The notes below the pieces were generated by a model. It was not told where the DNA came from. It saw only the letters and a list, made by a program, of their open reading frames with translations, and did no database searches. Made by a program: the position numbers and the translations under genes. From NCBI GenBank assembly GCA_029718625.1, contig CM056379.1, forward strand, positions 53,341,579 through 53,405,578: DNA of 64,000 nucleotides, read 5' to 3'. Of the stretch, positions 21,259 through 40,092 are shown piece after piece (the stretch's first letter is position 1; the number at the start of each line of letters is the position of its first letter). This stretch comes from Synaphobranchus kaupii. Taxonomy: Eukaryota > Chordata > Actinopteri > Anguilliformes > Synaphobranchidae.

Positions 21259-23261
21259 CACACCCCTGTTCATTTGAAAAAAAGGTACTTAAATAATTGC
21301 TTCTGAGTCAGTGTATAACCCAACTGATTGTACATATATTGTGTGGGACATTTAGTAATTGAAAACTATGACATATGGATATCCTGCTGATAGACAGCAC
21401 ATACTCTTCAATAAGTAGTGATTCTGTCCCCCCCTGTTTATAACAGTCTGGTAAGAAGGATGCTGTGCCACATAAGAACTTCTTGCTGATCCTTTTGTGT
21501 TTATAGTACATCTCTGCCAGGGCTGGGAATTAAGCTTGATTGTTTGCTAGTTGCAAGGGTCTTTTTTATATTGGGTGAGTCTAATAGGGTGATTACTAGC
21601 TCCTGAGGAAAATGAGATGTCCTGAGCGGAAAACAGATACTTAAGGAGGTATTTAACAAAATGTGATCCAGCCAAGTTCAACTCTGTCTGTATACTGACG
21701 ACAAACACTCCACCATAAAAAGGTGACTACAGGGCATCGGGGTAATGTGACACTGCTCTGCTTGTGTGTGACGAAGGCAGTTGATTGGCATCGGAGTGCA
21801 CCGGTCTTTAGCCATGATGCTGGCACCAGTGGGTAAACCTTTCACAAACAAAAGGAGGAAGAGCAGTGCGTGCTGGTGGTTGTGCGGAAAGATGAAAAAG
21901 AACTGGAGGAATCTCTAACTGTAAAATTACAGAGAAAGAGCAATTACTTCTGGTTCGACAGGGGAAGGATAATACTTCACAGTAACAGTATACCAACAAT
22001 GTACCATGCATGCACAGGTGTTAGAAGATAATTTGTATGTATTTCTTTTTTCCATACTGTTTGTTCAATAAACAGTAAAAAGGCATTAAAAAACACAATG
22101 GAATGACATAAAAAAGAGGAAAAACAAAGACACACACAAAAAAACCCAGTGCCTCAACTTATTTCCAAAAAAGTATTTCAATTAATTTCTATATATTTCT
22201 TTGGTTGACACCAGGGCTAGTAACATTTCACCTGGGTTAGTGGGCATTTAAGTCTACTAACCAGGCAGGCTGGTGCCAAAAATCCTTAGGTTCTACCCCT
22301 GATCTCAGCTGATGTGCTGCAGGATACTGCTGCATGTGAAGACATGCTGACACTGTTCATAGGCCAACCACAGCACTAATGTGCCTCATAATTTAAAAAC
22401 AAAAAGTTTTTTGGAAGAGGGAGGCCTATTTGGAGTATGGGTAACCAAGGATGGACACTTCAGATTAAAGCCAGAGCCATGTTGACAAGAGAAAGAGATG
22501 TTTACTTTGCGCTGGGCTTTGATTCAGCTGGCTCTGTGTCATTCCGCAACCAGTTCTCTCCCTTGAAGCCAGCTGACATGGAGGGCTAGACCCAGTAAAT
22601 CTACCCTGAGCTCAGATGACTGCTTAATACCAATGCATTATGGTAGCCCGCAGAAGAATGTGGCGTCGCTGGCCTTTACAAAGGTTTACTTTGTGTACAC
22701 CAAAATGTACAAAGTGTGTGCCATAATCAGAGCATAGCTATGGGTAGGAAGGTTAATGTAAACTCTGCCAAGTTAGAAGCTGAAATGCAATGTAAACGAT
22801 GGAAACATTTCTAGCACATGTGGAAGAGCTGAAAATGCAAGGCAAATGGTTAACATGTTAAGGGCCAGTTGAATTGAAACAGTTATTTTGCCTGTGTTTG
22901 TGCATATGTGTGTGTGCAATTTGTCTGATTATGTAAACAGTTTAATGTTGGCTGTGGACTTGTGTATTAATGTATACATACATTTTGGGATGTGACAGCT
23001 GTGTGCATATGTGTGTGCATGTGGCCTATGTGCACAGTGTGCTCAAAGTGAGTGACAGGGTATTTGCAGTTGTGTGGTTGTAATTAACAAATACTCAAAA
23101 TTGCACAGGCTGTGAAAACACTTGCAACTGACTTCATTTCCTCAAGTCCAGAGAAGACAACATTGCACAACACTAGAAAGGTGACAGACACCTATAGGCA
23201 TGCACACACATAGACACAGAGACATACATATACACAACAGCATAGACAAATACTCTAAAAA
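21259..23261. other. Gene-free 2-kb stretch
   Basis: Unique-looking sequence without ORFs or repeat ends that I can place. Some TG-rich parts (22895-23040) are not clean microsatellites. Confidence 0.5.
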
Positions 23262-23561
23262 AGGGCTGAATTATTAATCGATATTGTGATTTGAAACAAT
23301 GAAACTAGCAAATTGCAAAAGCTGCAATTTTTCTTCGCAGCTGAAACATTACTTCATGCAGTAAAGTTTTCCCCGGGGAATCGACTCAAGCCTGACAGTG
23401 GTGACAGACAGACAAATACCAAATGCATTATGTTTTCATTATTTTTAGATTTTATTCAGGCTGGTCAATGATAAAAAAAAAGTATATCGCAAATCATAGC
23501 GCAATCGCAATATCTGTCAGAAAAATCGCAATTACATATTTTCCCCGAACCGTTCATCCCT
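23262..23561. mobile_element. Small non-autonomous DNA element, ~300 bp
   Basis: AGGGCTGAATTATTAATCG at the left and an inverted CGTTCATCCCT at the right form imperfect ends. Both halves carry matched inner blocks (ATATTGTGATTTG against CAAATCATAGCGCAAT). This is the general form of an abundant fish hAT-like MITE. No matching 8-bp target duplication was found, so confidence is moderate. Confidence 0.5.
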
Positions 23562-24164
23562 AACACACTCGTACAAACGCGCACACACCCCCTCTCACTA
23601 CAGCTGTTGAGGCCATAACAACCCTTCAGCTCTTTCAGATGCTTGGATATTGAAGCACATGGGAGACAAAATAAACCCTCTTCAGTCATGACCTTAGAGA
23701 AAATGAACTTTAATGTCTCTCACAAATTCCATGTTAACTGTCAATTATGTTACGGTATTCCTCAAAATAATTCCTCGGGAGGAAAATGTAAGAGAATGTG
23801 AGTACTAAACAAGTAATTTACTTAATTGGATCCAAAGGAAGTTCAAGATTGCTGTGTCTACTACTGCAATTACATGCCATTTTAAATGTGACTCGGTCAA
23901 GATATACAGGACATCTCATTAGTCACCACCCCCTTTATGCGCTTGGCATATGTCGCTTTCAAGTGGTGTCAGATTTATGGTCTACAAGAGTTTCCCACCA
24001 GGAAGGTCCACATGGACACCTTATTATGTTGGATGATGATGTCGTGAAATCGAGATTGTAGATGAAACACAAATTGGCTGAGTTGTGACGTACGTCACTA
24101 TTTTCTAGCTGGTGACGAACCGTTTGCACTGGCGAACTGCCAGTATCGTCACAGATTTTCACGC
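23562..24164. other. Gene-free spacer
   Basis: No gene. The frames at 23798-24061 (plus) and 23959-24162 (minus) are short, overlap on opposite strands and lack motifs. Confidence 0.5.
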
Positions 24165-24634
24165 GCCTGAGCCCATTTCATAATTTGTTGACTCGCCTTG
24201 TGCCGAAGAGGGAGGCGAGCCGCTGTTGGGGGTGTGTCAGTCCAGATCGAATAGACAGTCAGCTATTCGCGCCTGCACCACTCACCTGCTCAGACCACGT
24301 TTCTGGTGAAAGTCACAGCCCAGCCCCAGCGTATGGCGAGTTGCTAATTTCAGAGCTTTCCCAAGATCATGATCATAACATATTCCATAGCCAATCAATA
24401 ATTTTTGTGGATTATATGCTGTCCAATTTCACTTCAATATAAATCTCCCAAGCAGGAAAAATTAATTGTCTTTCTTGTTCATTGTCTTTTTTAATTTTTA
24501 TAATGTTAATTTCTGTATTTATTTCTGTTTTTAATGGTTTGATTTTATACTGCACTGTGGTGCCAAAGGTACTGTATTCTGTTACTTTTCTTACACCCAT
24601 GTTTAGCGAGAAGAATGCAATAAGCACAGTTGTG
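24165..24634. repeat. Dispersed repeat, copy 1 (~470 bp)
   Basis: This segment is clearly related along its length to 34428-34893 (shared blocks: GCCTGAGCCCATTT, GTGTGTCAGTCCAGA, TTGCTAATTTC, GCTTTCCCAAG, TTTCTGTTTTTAAT, TTTTCTTACACCC). It is followed after about 230 bp by a TGGGCCTCAT-type end and a Myb-like relic, so it may be the non-coding part of a Harbinger-like transposon. Confidence 0.7.
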
Positions 24635-25069
24635 CATTTGCGTGCTCCTTCTACCCAACCACTTACCTATGTGAATCGAAGGGGTATACTCCACAACCAG
24701 GTAATGTGATGCAAACTGCCTGGTGACACAGAAGGAAAGTTTCGAGACGGTCGGATCCAGTTTCTGTTATGCCTGCAGTGTCAACTACGGTCATATTGCC
24801 AGCAATTGGCAAGGTAGGCATATACTTGGCGCATAGCCTACATACACTCTCATTTGGGCCTCATTCATGAAACATTCCTAAATATGTGCATACATTTACA
24901 CCAAATTTATGAAACCGTGCGGGAAAGGCAGATTTGTTCATATTCTGTGCTTATGTTCATACATTCCGATGACGCATGACAGGAGCGTGCATTTTGCAAT
25001 CCATGCGCATGAATTGCCATATATGTACACTTTATTTATTGCCATATTCCATTTACAGGTGCATACAAA

Positions 25070-25148
25070 TTCAAAATGGACCAGAAAAAACAAAAGAAAG
25101 AATTATTCCAACACTGAAACTGAATTCTTATTAGCAGAGGTTCAGTAA
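25070..25148 (+). pseudogene. Myb/SANT-like relic, second copy
   Basis: The frame RKNYSNTETEFLLAEVQ ends at a stop at 25148. It matches the relic at 17890-17985 in DNA (ATGG/CCCAGAAAAA and AAAGAAAGAATTATTCC blocks) and in protein. A basic stretch plus helix of this kind fits the Myb-like DNA-binding protein of Harbinger elements. Too short to be functional. Confidence 0.45.
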
Positions 25149-25793
25149 AGGGAAAAAATTTTTTTTAGTATCGTCAGTAACGGTGTCATAGGAACTAGTA
25201 AAGTAAAAAGTCCTGGCATGAGATAACATGCCCATCACAAACTGTTGCTGATGTGGACAATCTATAATATTTTGCTTAAACTGTCTTTACATTGTACCAT
25301 GTGTCACATCAGGATTTTCTGGCCTAAAGCACGTGAACATGAACAGGTCAGTTGGCCGAGTAATCCTACTTGGAGAAAACTATGACCCAACATCATCATA
25401 TAAACAAATAAATAAAAGAAGATTCATTTTTTGTGTAGTGCTGTCATGGACATTTCCAGTTGGGTCCCAGAATACCCTTAGTTCCTGTGGTTAGGCTCTT
25501 TAATGTAAAACAGACAGATTATGGGGTCGATTTACTAAGATCCCAAATAGCGGGGTGTTATTTTGCTGGTATTAAAACGTGCTATCATTTCATACTTTGT
25601 GGGTGATCAATATGTCAATTACTCCAGTTGCAAACTGCCATAATTAAATTAGATATTTTGCGTATTTGGAATGGTTACACTGTATCTTATCTAATAAGAA
25701 AATGGGTAAAAGACTGGCAGCAATGTTACCAGTGAAAAATTATTTAATGATTGAGAAAAAATCCTGTCATTATAGGTGACCATTAAATAATTA
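25149..25793. other. AT-rich spacer, partly an unclassified repeat
   Basis: The block from about 25705 (CTGGCAGCAATGTTACCAGT) is also found at about 36407 (CTGGCAGCAATGTTGCCAGT), each time on the left of the same MITE. No coding sequence. Confidence 0.55.
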
Positions 25794-25928
25794 TTCTACA
25801 TGACTTTGACAGTGTTTTGAAAATGTTTTACAAATATTTTACTTTAAAAATACAGTTTTTCTACAGTATACCATAAAAAAAACATTTGCTGAATTTCAGT
25901 TTTTTAACACTGTCAAAGTCTTGTAGAA
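25794..25928. mobile_element. MITE, copy 1 (135 bp)
   Basis: TTCTACATGACTTTGACAGT at the left is mirrored by ACTGTCAAAGTCTTGTAGAA at the right. The same family occurs at 36941-37055. No coding capacity. Confidence 0.75.
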
Positions 25929-26320
25929 TTACAGAAATAACTCATTATTTAGACTACACTCTAGATCACATTTAATTTTAGCTGTAAACGTGTTTGTTTG
26001 GATAGCCGTCATCTTATCGATTCTGTGTCTTTTAATACCCCCTTTAAATTTGTCCTAAAATGCACCCGCAAATGATCTAATTGTCATCCTGTCTAGTCTA
26101 AAGTTGCTACCATGTAAACAAATACAATTAAAGTAACTAATATCTAAATAGCAATATCATGATATAGAATTTCCGTCAGCAAACCCTTACTCAAAACCTC
26201 TTCCTGCACCTATGTCCTCATGTACTCAGGTCCACCCGTGGACTAAATGGGAATGACAATGCAAACTGAAATCCTTCCAGGCAAATCCTAGTGCAAAATC
26301 CTCAGTAGCTCAGATGAAAT

Positions 26321-26520
26321 ACATTAAATTACAGCCATTTAGCTGAAGCTCTTATCCAGAGCAAGTTCTACATAGTAGCATTTATACTTCTCAATACATA
26401 CTGAATTAATTCACTTCAGCAAGTACCTTGCTCAAGTGTACAACAGCAGTGCCCTATCTGGACATTGAACCTGCAACCTTTGGGTTACAAGCCCAGTTCC
26501 CTAAACATTATGCTACACTG
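26321..26520 (-). mobile_element. tRNA-derived SINE, diverged copy
   Basis: The order of blocks is that of the better copy at 36622-36838: the tail CAGCCATTTAG and CTCTTATCCAGAGC, then CAAGTACCTTGCTCAAG, then a worn tRNA head (CATTGAACCTGCAACCTTTG and CCCTAAACATTATGC). Head and tail order show minus-strand orientation. The B box has changed, so the promoter is probably dead. Confidence 0.75.
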
Positions 26521-34427
<7,907 letters not shown>

Positions 34428-34893
34428 GCCTGAGCCCATTTGACTCTCCGTACATTGAAGTGGGAGTAGAGCTGCTTGGTGTGTCAGTCCAGAGTGCAGC
34501 AACGCAGTACAATTTTGGTGGACCTAATTGCAATTTTGCGGTCAGATTAGACTGCGATTCGCACCTGCACCAACCGCCTGCATGGCGACTTGCTAATTTC
34601 GGGGCTTTCCCAAGCAATGCATGCTTGATCATAGCCTATTCAAAAGCCAATAAACCCTTTTCTTGGATCATATGCTGTTCAATTTGACTTTAATAGGAAA
34701 AATGCATAATTTGCATTTATTGTGCATTGTCTTTTTTCTTTTTTTATGTTAGGCTGATTCCTGTATGTATTTCTGTTTTTAATTGTTTATGGCTGTTATT
34801 ATACTGCATTGTGGTCCCGGGGGTAGGCTACTGTATTCCGCTCTTTTTCTTACACCCGTTAATGAGAAGAATGACAATAAACGCAGCTATGTG
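34428..34893. repeat. Dispersed repeat, copy 2 (~466 bp)
   Basis: Partner of 24165-24634 in the same orientation (see the shared blocks given there). It begins GCCTGAGCCCATTT and ends near ACAATAAACGCAG. Preceded by ATGGGCCTCATCATGG, similar to the TGGGCCTCAT end near copy 1. No coding part is present here. Confidence 0.7.
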
Positions 34894-35029
34894 ATGTTGA
34901 TGTGGACACTGTAATATTTGTAGTATTTGTAGCTTATTATGACTGGAAAGTGAAGCTCATTTGGAAAGATGTAGACTACTCACTGTAGGCTACAAAACTG
35001 TAAATAGTAGGCTAGGCTAGGCTCAGCCC

Positions 35030-36338
35030 CAGTGGCGGTTCTACACTGGGGCAGGGGGTGGCAGTTGCCCCCCTATGAAAATGGTTTGCCCCATTGTTGC
35101 CCCCCCCATTATATAGGCTATATTGTTGTCAAACGTTGATGATATTTCTCTGATGTTTCCCCTAACCAAACATTTAAAATAATTTGATTAAACATTATGA
35201 CATCACGTGGCGCTGTAACGGCAACATGTATTCCAGCTGTCTCTCGTGTTTCTGTTTGTTAATTTGAATGTATTTTGCTGTGTCGGCTTTTGTTTTTTTC
35301 ATGCGCTGTGTGTCTATTGTGGGATGGGGAAGCGGGCTGGAGATTGTTCAGGGCACTCCTGCTGCTCGTTTTTGATAATATTGACGAATTGTATATTCGG
35401 GATAATTTTGTTTGTGGTCGTCACCATGGAGACGCATTCACAACATATGCTCGGGAATGTCCGTTGGAGCTGCAGCCACAAAGTTTACCATCGCTCTTCA
35501 CTGGAGTTGAAGATGTCGGGACTTGGGACTGATCTAGGACTGCAAGCAATTTTCAAAAGGCCACCAGGAAAGAGAAAGGAGAAGATAATGTGGGGGAGGA
35601 GTGAGGCGACGACTGGGAAGGCTGATGCAGTTTGGTACTCCCGTTTCGGCAGTGTACAGAGACCACAACACTGCGTGTATGGAGGAAAGTCGTAGAGGTG
35701 GAGTTTGTGTGTTGGACTGTTTAATAATGACATTGGACATCTCGGGACAGCGGGTGCTATTTTTAATCATGGTTGTATTCCACTTTAATTCACTTAATTA
35801 GTTTGATTAATGCAATGATTATATTGAATGTCTTTGTGTTGTGGGTCTGCCCCACTGTCTATGTCCTTTTTGTTGTTGCTGGGGCTACAACTGAAGTTCC
35901 CTAGCGGGAAAATAAAAGTTATTCTATTCTATTGGGGCCACCGCCCCCCTCCCTCCCGGTCCGGTTGGAACAGTCTGGCACTGACACATGAATCAGGACC
36001 TGCAATTCGAATTACATTAGCTAGGATGTTATCTCAAGTAAACAGGCTAGCTACATGACTGCAACACACGTTTAATTTGCAAGTCAATGTACGTCTCCTC
36101 ATTCCACAAATAGCGCAACATCTATAAATAACAAGTATCAAAAAGTTAACTTGTCAAAGACAATGGAAGGGAGCATAATATCAAGTGAAGTGTAGAATGG
36201 GGAAAAGTTGGCCGTAGCAAGCAAGTTCATTGTTATGATAATGTCCACCCTCTAATAAGGTACCTATTCAAATAAGTGAAATTGTCGTGACGATTGGCTT
36301 GATAGATTGCCTGATGTAGCATCCTAGAACCACCACTG
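35030..36338. mobile_element. hAT-type DNA transposon, 1.3 kb, carrying a LINE fragment
   Basis: The left end CAGTGGCGGTTCTACA is matched by the inverted TAGAACCACCACTG at the right. The 8-bp flanks CTCAGCCC (35022-35029) and CTCAGTCC (36339-36346) agree at seven of eight positions, as expected for hAT. Poly-C/G blocks (GGGGCAGGGGG near 35048 and CCGCCCCCCTCCC near 35941) are typical of this non-autonomous family. No transposase is present; much of the inside is an inserted LINE-like piece. Confidence 0.8.
35240..35935 (+). mobile_element. Truncated non-LTR retrotransposon (LINE-like) with ATTCT tail
   Basis: The segment ends GAAGTTCCCTAGCGGGAAAA then TAAAAGTTATTCTATTC, a 3' end with a short pentanucleotide tail as seen in fish LINEs. 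Upstream frames (35246-35695) resemble the 5' part of such an element (CGTCACCATGGAGACG block) but no reverse transcriptase or endonuclease is present. It is probably an internally deleted copy that landed in the hAT element. The left border is approximate. Confidence 0.5.
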
Positions 36339-36621
36339 CTCAGTCCTCATTATGATTATCAATATTCTGCATTGCAAAAAATATCTCGTAAGAAAACAGT
36401 GATAAGACTGGCAGCAATGTTGCCAGTGAAAAAACATTTAATGAATGTAAATTTTAGGGGATGGCCGTTAAATAATAAGTTATGCAATTATGGAAATAAA
36501 CTAATCTAATTAGTATTGTAAATGGTATAACTGTCTTGTTTCATTTAAGCCATTTTCCATGTTTCTGTGATGCCCACACCTGGAGTTATAAAGCCGTAAA
36601 TAGCACGCCACCCCCCCCTAA

Positions 36622-36838
36622 ATACATTACATTACATTACAGCCATTTAGCAGACGCTCTTATCCAGAGTGACTTACACAACTCCTTATTACATTTATCC
36701 ATTCATACAGCTGGATATATACTGAAGCAATTCAGGTTAAGTACCTTGCTCAAGGGTACAACGGCAGTGTCCGGCTGGGAATCGAACCCGCAACCTTTCG
36801 GTTACAGGTCCTGTTCCTTAACCATTATACTATAATAT
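36622..36838 (-). mobile_element. tRNA-derived SINE, well preserved
   Basis: On the minus strand the head has an A-box-like TATAATGGTTAAGGAAC (36814-36830) and a B box GGTTCGATTCC (36778-36788) that fits the pol III consensus. The body follows (CTTGAGCAAGGTACTTAACC), and the tail has GGATAAGAGCGTCTGCTAA, a motif shared by many teleost SINE/LINE tails, ending in TAATG repeats (36625-36640). About 217 bp long. Related copies: 26321-26520 and a tail at 17516-17551. Confidence 0.85.
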
Positions 36839-36940
36839 CTCACCTGAATAGGTGAGAACTGTCCAAATTTGGCATCTGCACAAAGGAGTTGTATAAGTCT
36901 TGTTATTTTATGGGATGAGTATCATGACTTATTGCTGTTA

Positions 36941-37055
36941 TTCTACATGACGTTGACAGTGTTTTGAAAATTTTACCATAAAATGTAATACTCTTAAAAA
37001 CCTGTTACAATATTTAAACTTTTTTTCTTCAAAACACTGTCAAAGTCATGTAGAA
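36941..37055. mobile_element. MITE, copy 2 (115 bp)
   Basis: The 28-bp ends (36941-36968 and 37028-37055) are inverted and nearly perfect (TTCTACATGAC/GTCATGTAGAA, with CAGTGTTTTGAA inside). Same family as 25794-25928. Confidence 0.8.
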
Positions 37056-37207
37056 TGTAGGAATTATGGGGTGCCGAATGCGACATGAAATGCTATGATT
37101 TCACTCTGCATTTTCCCCCACATTTAATGGAAGCATCACTTTTTTTCTCACATTTAAACAAAAAACGATCCCTTTTTCCAACATTTATTATCTTTGAAAA
37201 AACTGGT

Positions 37208-38823
37208 GCAAATACTAAATGTACAATCCCAAAATTATATATATATATAAGCTAAATGTTTTATTTAGTAGTTTTTAACATTTAGCTAAATGTATAATAG
37301 TTTAGCTAAATGTATGAACATTTAGTTAAATATTAAATTAAATGTATAAATAATTTAGCTAAATGTACAAAGCTTTGACTAAATATATAAAACATTTGGC
37401 TAAATATTTAGTTAAATGTATAAAACATTTACTAAATATATAAAACATTTGGCTAAATGTTTAACTAAATGTATGAAACATTTACTAAATGTACAAAACA
37501 TTTAGTTAAATATTTGGCTAAATGTACGAAACATTCACTAAATATTTGAAACATTTGGCTAAATATTTAGTTAAATGTATAAAACATTTACTAAATATAT
37601 AAAACATTTGGCTAAATGTTTAACTAAATGTATGAAACATTTACTAAATGTACGAAACATTTAGTTAAATATTTGGCTAAATGTACGAAACATTCACTAA
37701 ATGTATGAAACATTTAGCTAAATATTTAGCTAAAAGTTCGAAACATTTACTAAATGTTGAAAACATTTACTAAATGTATGAAACATTTAGCTAAATTTTC
37801 TCTCTCATGACTGCATGGTTTCTGAAACTCTGTCTTCATAGCTATGCAGCCATAGATTACTCCTGGCGGGGCAACTTGTCCAACCCTCCCACCCCCCAGT
37901 TGGTGCTCCTGCTGCTCTATTACACTTTCCCTAACTGTTTTCTCTCTCTCTTTTTTCTACATTCTGTCGGCGGGAGTTGTTGTCCAGCTTCCTGTCCGTT
38001 GCCGCTTGGTAAGGAGGGAGGGGCAAGCGGCAACGGACAGGAAGCTGGACAACAAGCTGCTCCCGCCGCTATCGGGCGCCCAGTTCCCCACCATCATTGT
38101 CGCCACATCTGGACTGTCATCCAACTGCTGCAAATTATATTATCATGGACATTGGCTGTTTTGACCATGCTGGTCTTTAAGCCCTAGACCCTGAGCTGAA
38201 CAGAGGAGGATGGGTTCCCCCCTTGAGTCTGGTTCCTCCCAAGGTTTCTTCCTAGTTACACCAGGGAGTTTTTCCTTGCCACTAAACAAAATGTATGAAA
38301 CGTTTAGGAAATGTTTTGTACATTTAGCTAAATGTTTCATACATTTAGTAAATATTTCGAACATTTAGTAAAACGTTTCATACATTTTGTTTAATATTAA
38401 GCTAAATGTTTTATACATTTACCTAAATGTTTTGTACATTTAGCTAAATATTTAACTAAATGTATAAAACATTTAGCTTAATATTAAACAAAATGTAGGA
38501 AACGTTTAGTAAATGTTTTGTACATTTAGCTAAATGTTTTATACATTTAGATAAATATTTAGCTAAATGTTTTATACATTTAGTAAAATGTTTGATACAT
38601 TTAAATATTTAGCTAAATGTTTTATACATTTCGTAAAAGTTTTGTACATTTAGCTAAATTATTTATACATTTAAATAAATATTTAAATAAATGTTTCATA
38701 CATTTAGTTAAATGTTCATACATATAGCTAAACTATTATACATTTAGCTAAAAGTTAAAACCACTAAATACTAAAACATTTAGCTTATATATATAATTTT
38801 GGAATTGTACATTTAATATTTGC
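37208..38823. mobile_element. Symmetric 1.6-kb foldback of palindromic repeats
   Basis: The left flank (37208-37797) and right flank (38289-38823) are built of dozens of copies of the self-palindrome ACATTTAGCTAAATGT and variants (CATTTACTAAATG, TAAATATTTAG). The outer 100 bp on each side is a clear inverted match (GCAAATACTAAATGTACAAT against ATTGTACATTTAATATTTGC). The middle (37798-38288) is GC-richer and not repetitive, except for a strong hairpin at 37968-38068 whose midpoint (38016) coincides with that of the whole structure. The non-hairpin middle includes a block at 38190-38280 (GAGTCTGGTTCCTCCCAAGG) that I recall as common in fish repeats. No transposase frame. It looks like a foldback-type transposon with subterminal binding-site arrays, or an inverted duplication of a satellite. 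Confidence 0.7.
37968..38068. repeat. Central hairpin, 32 + 9 bp perfect stem
   Basis: 37977-38008 and 38024-38055 are perfect 32-bp inverted repeats around a 15-base loop. A further 9-bp pair (CGGCGGGAG at 37968 with CTCCCGCCG at 38060) extends the stem past a 4-base bulge (38056-38059). GC-rich, unlike the AT-rich flanks. Confidence 0.95.
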
Positions 38824-39572
38824 ATTAAATAATTTAGGAAAGTTTGGATAGCATTGCTTTGGAATAGAGCTAGTTTATTTAGTGTTAGCTATGATAGGCA
38901 ATATTGTTACTTGTAACTTGGCCACATTTTGACATCAATACTTTTAAAGGCAGGCCTAGTTTTTGCAAGTTGGAATTAAGGACTTATAGACAGCGCTCTG
39001 TAGGCTATGCGTGAGTAACTTGGCTTTTTTTTTAACGTCGGAGACGTTTTTGTTCAGATATCACTTACTTTCGGTAGCTAACTAATAATGAACAATGCAT
39101 GAAGATAATGACATTGAGAGAGACATGCATACAGAATAGTACATGCATTACAAATACATGCATGGAGACATTTGCGTAACCATAACGCCCTCTACTGACG
39201 AGAATGATAACATTTCTCCTATTAGCGATAGCCCACAATTACATTAAAAGAGTTTGTAGATGAGCTGTATTTAATGTCTAATGAAATACAATGAACAGCA
39301 CCACCTGAACTATGGATCATGAAGAAGCATGGAGACATGCATGCACAATAGGCTAGACGCAAACACATTGTATCTGAAAGAAATACATACAGCCTAAAAT
39401 ATGGAAATAGGTGTATTAGTATTCTATAGAAATAACGTTAGGCTATTCAACACTGGCTTGTCGGATGCGTAACTCCAAGCTTCCATGTCTGGGCTACGAG
39501 CTGCCGAACTTCATAAGCACAGCATAATACCTTCGCGGGTTTTTTTTTTTCCGGTAGTGTAGGCTAACGTTG
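38824..39572. other. Spacer without features
   Basis: No coding or repeat feature found. Confidence 0.5.
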
Positions 39573-40092
39573 TCTGCGGGAAAGCTTTTGGTACCGGACC
39601 ATGTAGCTAGGTTTAGTTTAGTTTTCTGTAGTGCAATGGATGTAAGGCATGTTGATTCGCTTTGTAGTAGCCTAGCTTGTACCTGCTTCCTGACTAGCAG
39701 CTGACTGACGTTTCTCTGGCAAAACTAACGTTGCCTAACAAGCTTAAATGGACAACGCATATTTCCCAGGAATCTTAGCCTGCAAGAAAACAATAGATAC
39801 TACTAAGAAAGTAGCCTACCAGAGATTATTCTTCTGCGGGAAAGCTTTTGGTACCGGACCATGTAGCTAGGTTTAGTTTAGTTTTCTGTAGTGCAATGGA
39901 TGTAAGGCATGTTGATTCGCTTTGTAGTAGCCTAGCTTGTACCTGCTTCCTGACTAGCAGCTGACTGACGTTTCTCTGGCAAAACTAACGTTGCCTAACA
40001 AGCTTAAATGGACAACGCATATTTCCCAGGAATCTTAGCCTGCAAGAAAACAATAGATACTACTAAGAAAGTAGCCTACCAGAGATTATTCT
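39573..40092. repeat. Exact 260-bp tandem duplication
   Basis: 39573-39832 and 39833-40092 appear identical at every base that I compared (both begin TCTGCGGGAAAGCTTTTGG). There is no ORF inside and no sign of a mobile element. Either a very recent duplication or an assembly error. Confidence 0.9.

Noticed and set aside
35246..35695. 149-codon host gene ORF
   Set aside because: Lies inside a LINE-like fragment with a typical 3' tail, within a hAT element; overlapping ORFs on the other strand; no known domain.
37208..37797. Ordinary AT microsatellite
   Set aside because: The units are 13-16-bp palindromes with inverted symmetry across 1.6 kb, not a simple short tandem repeat.
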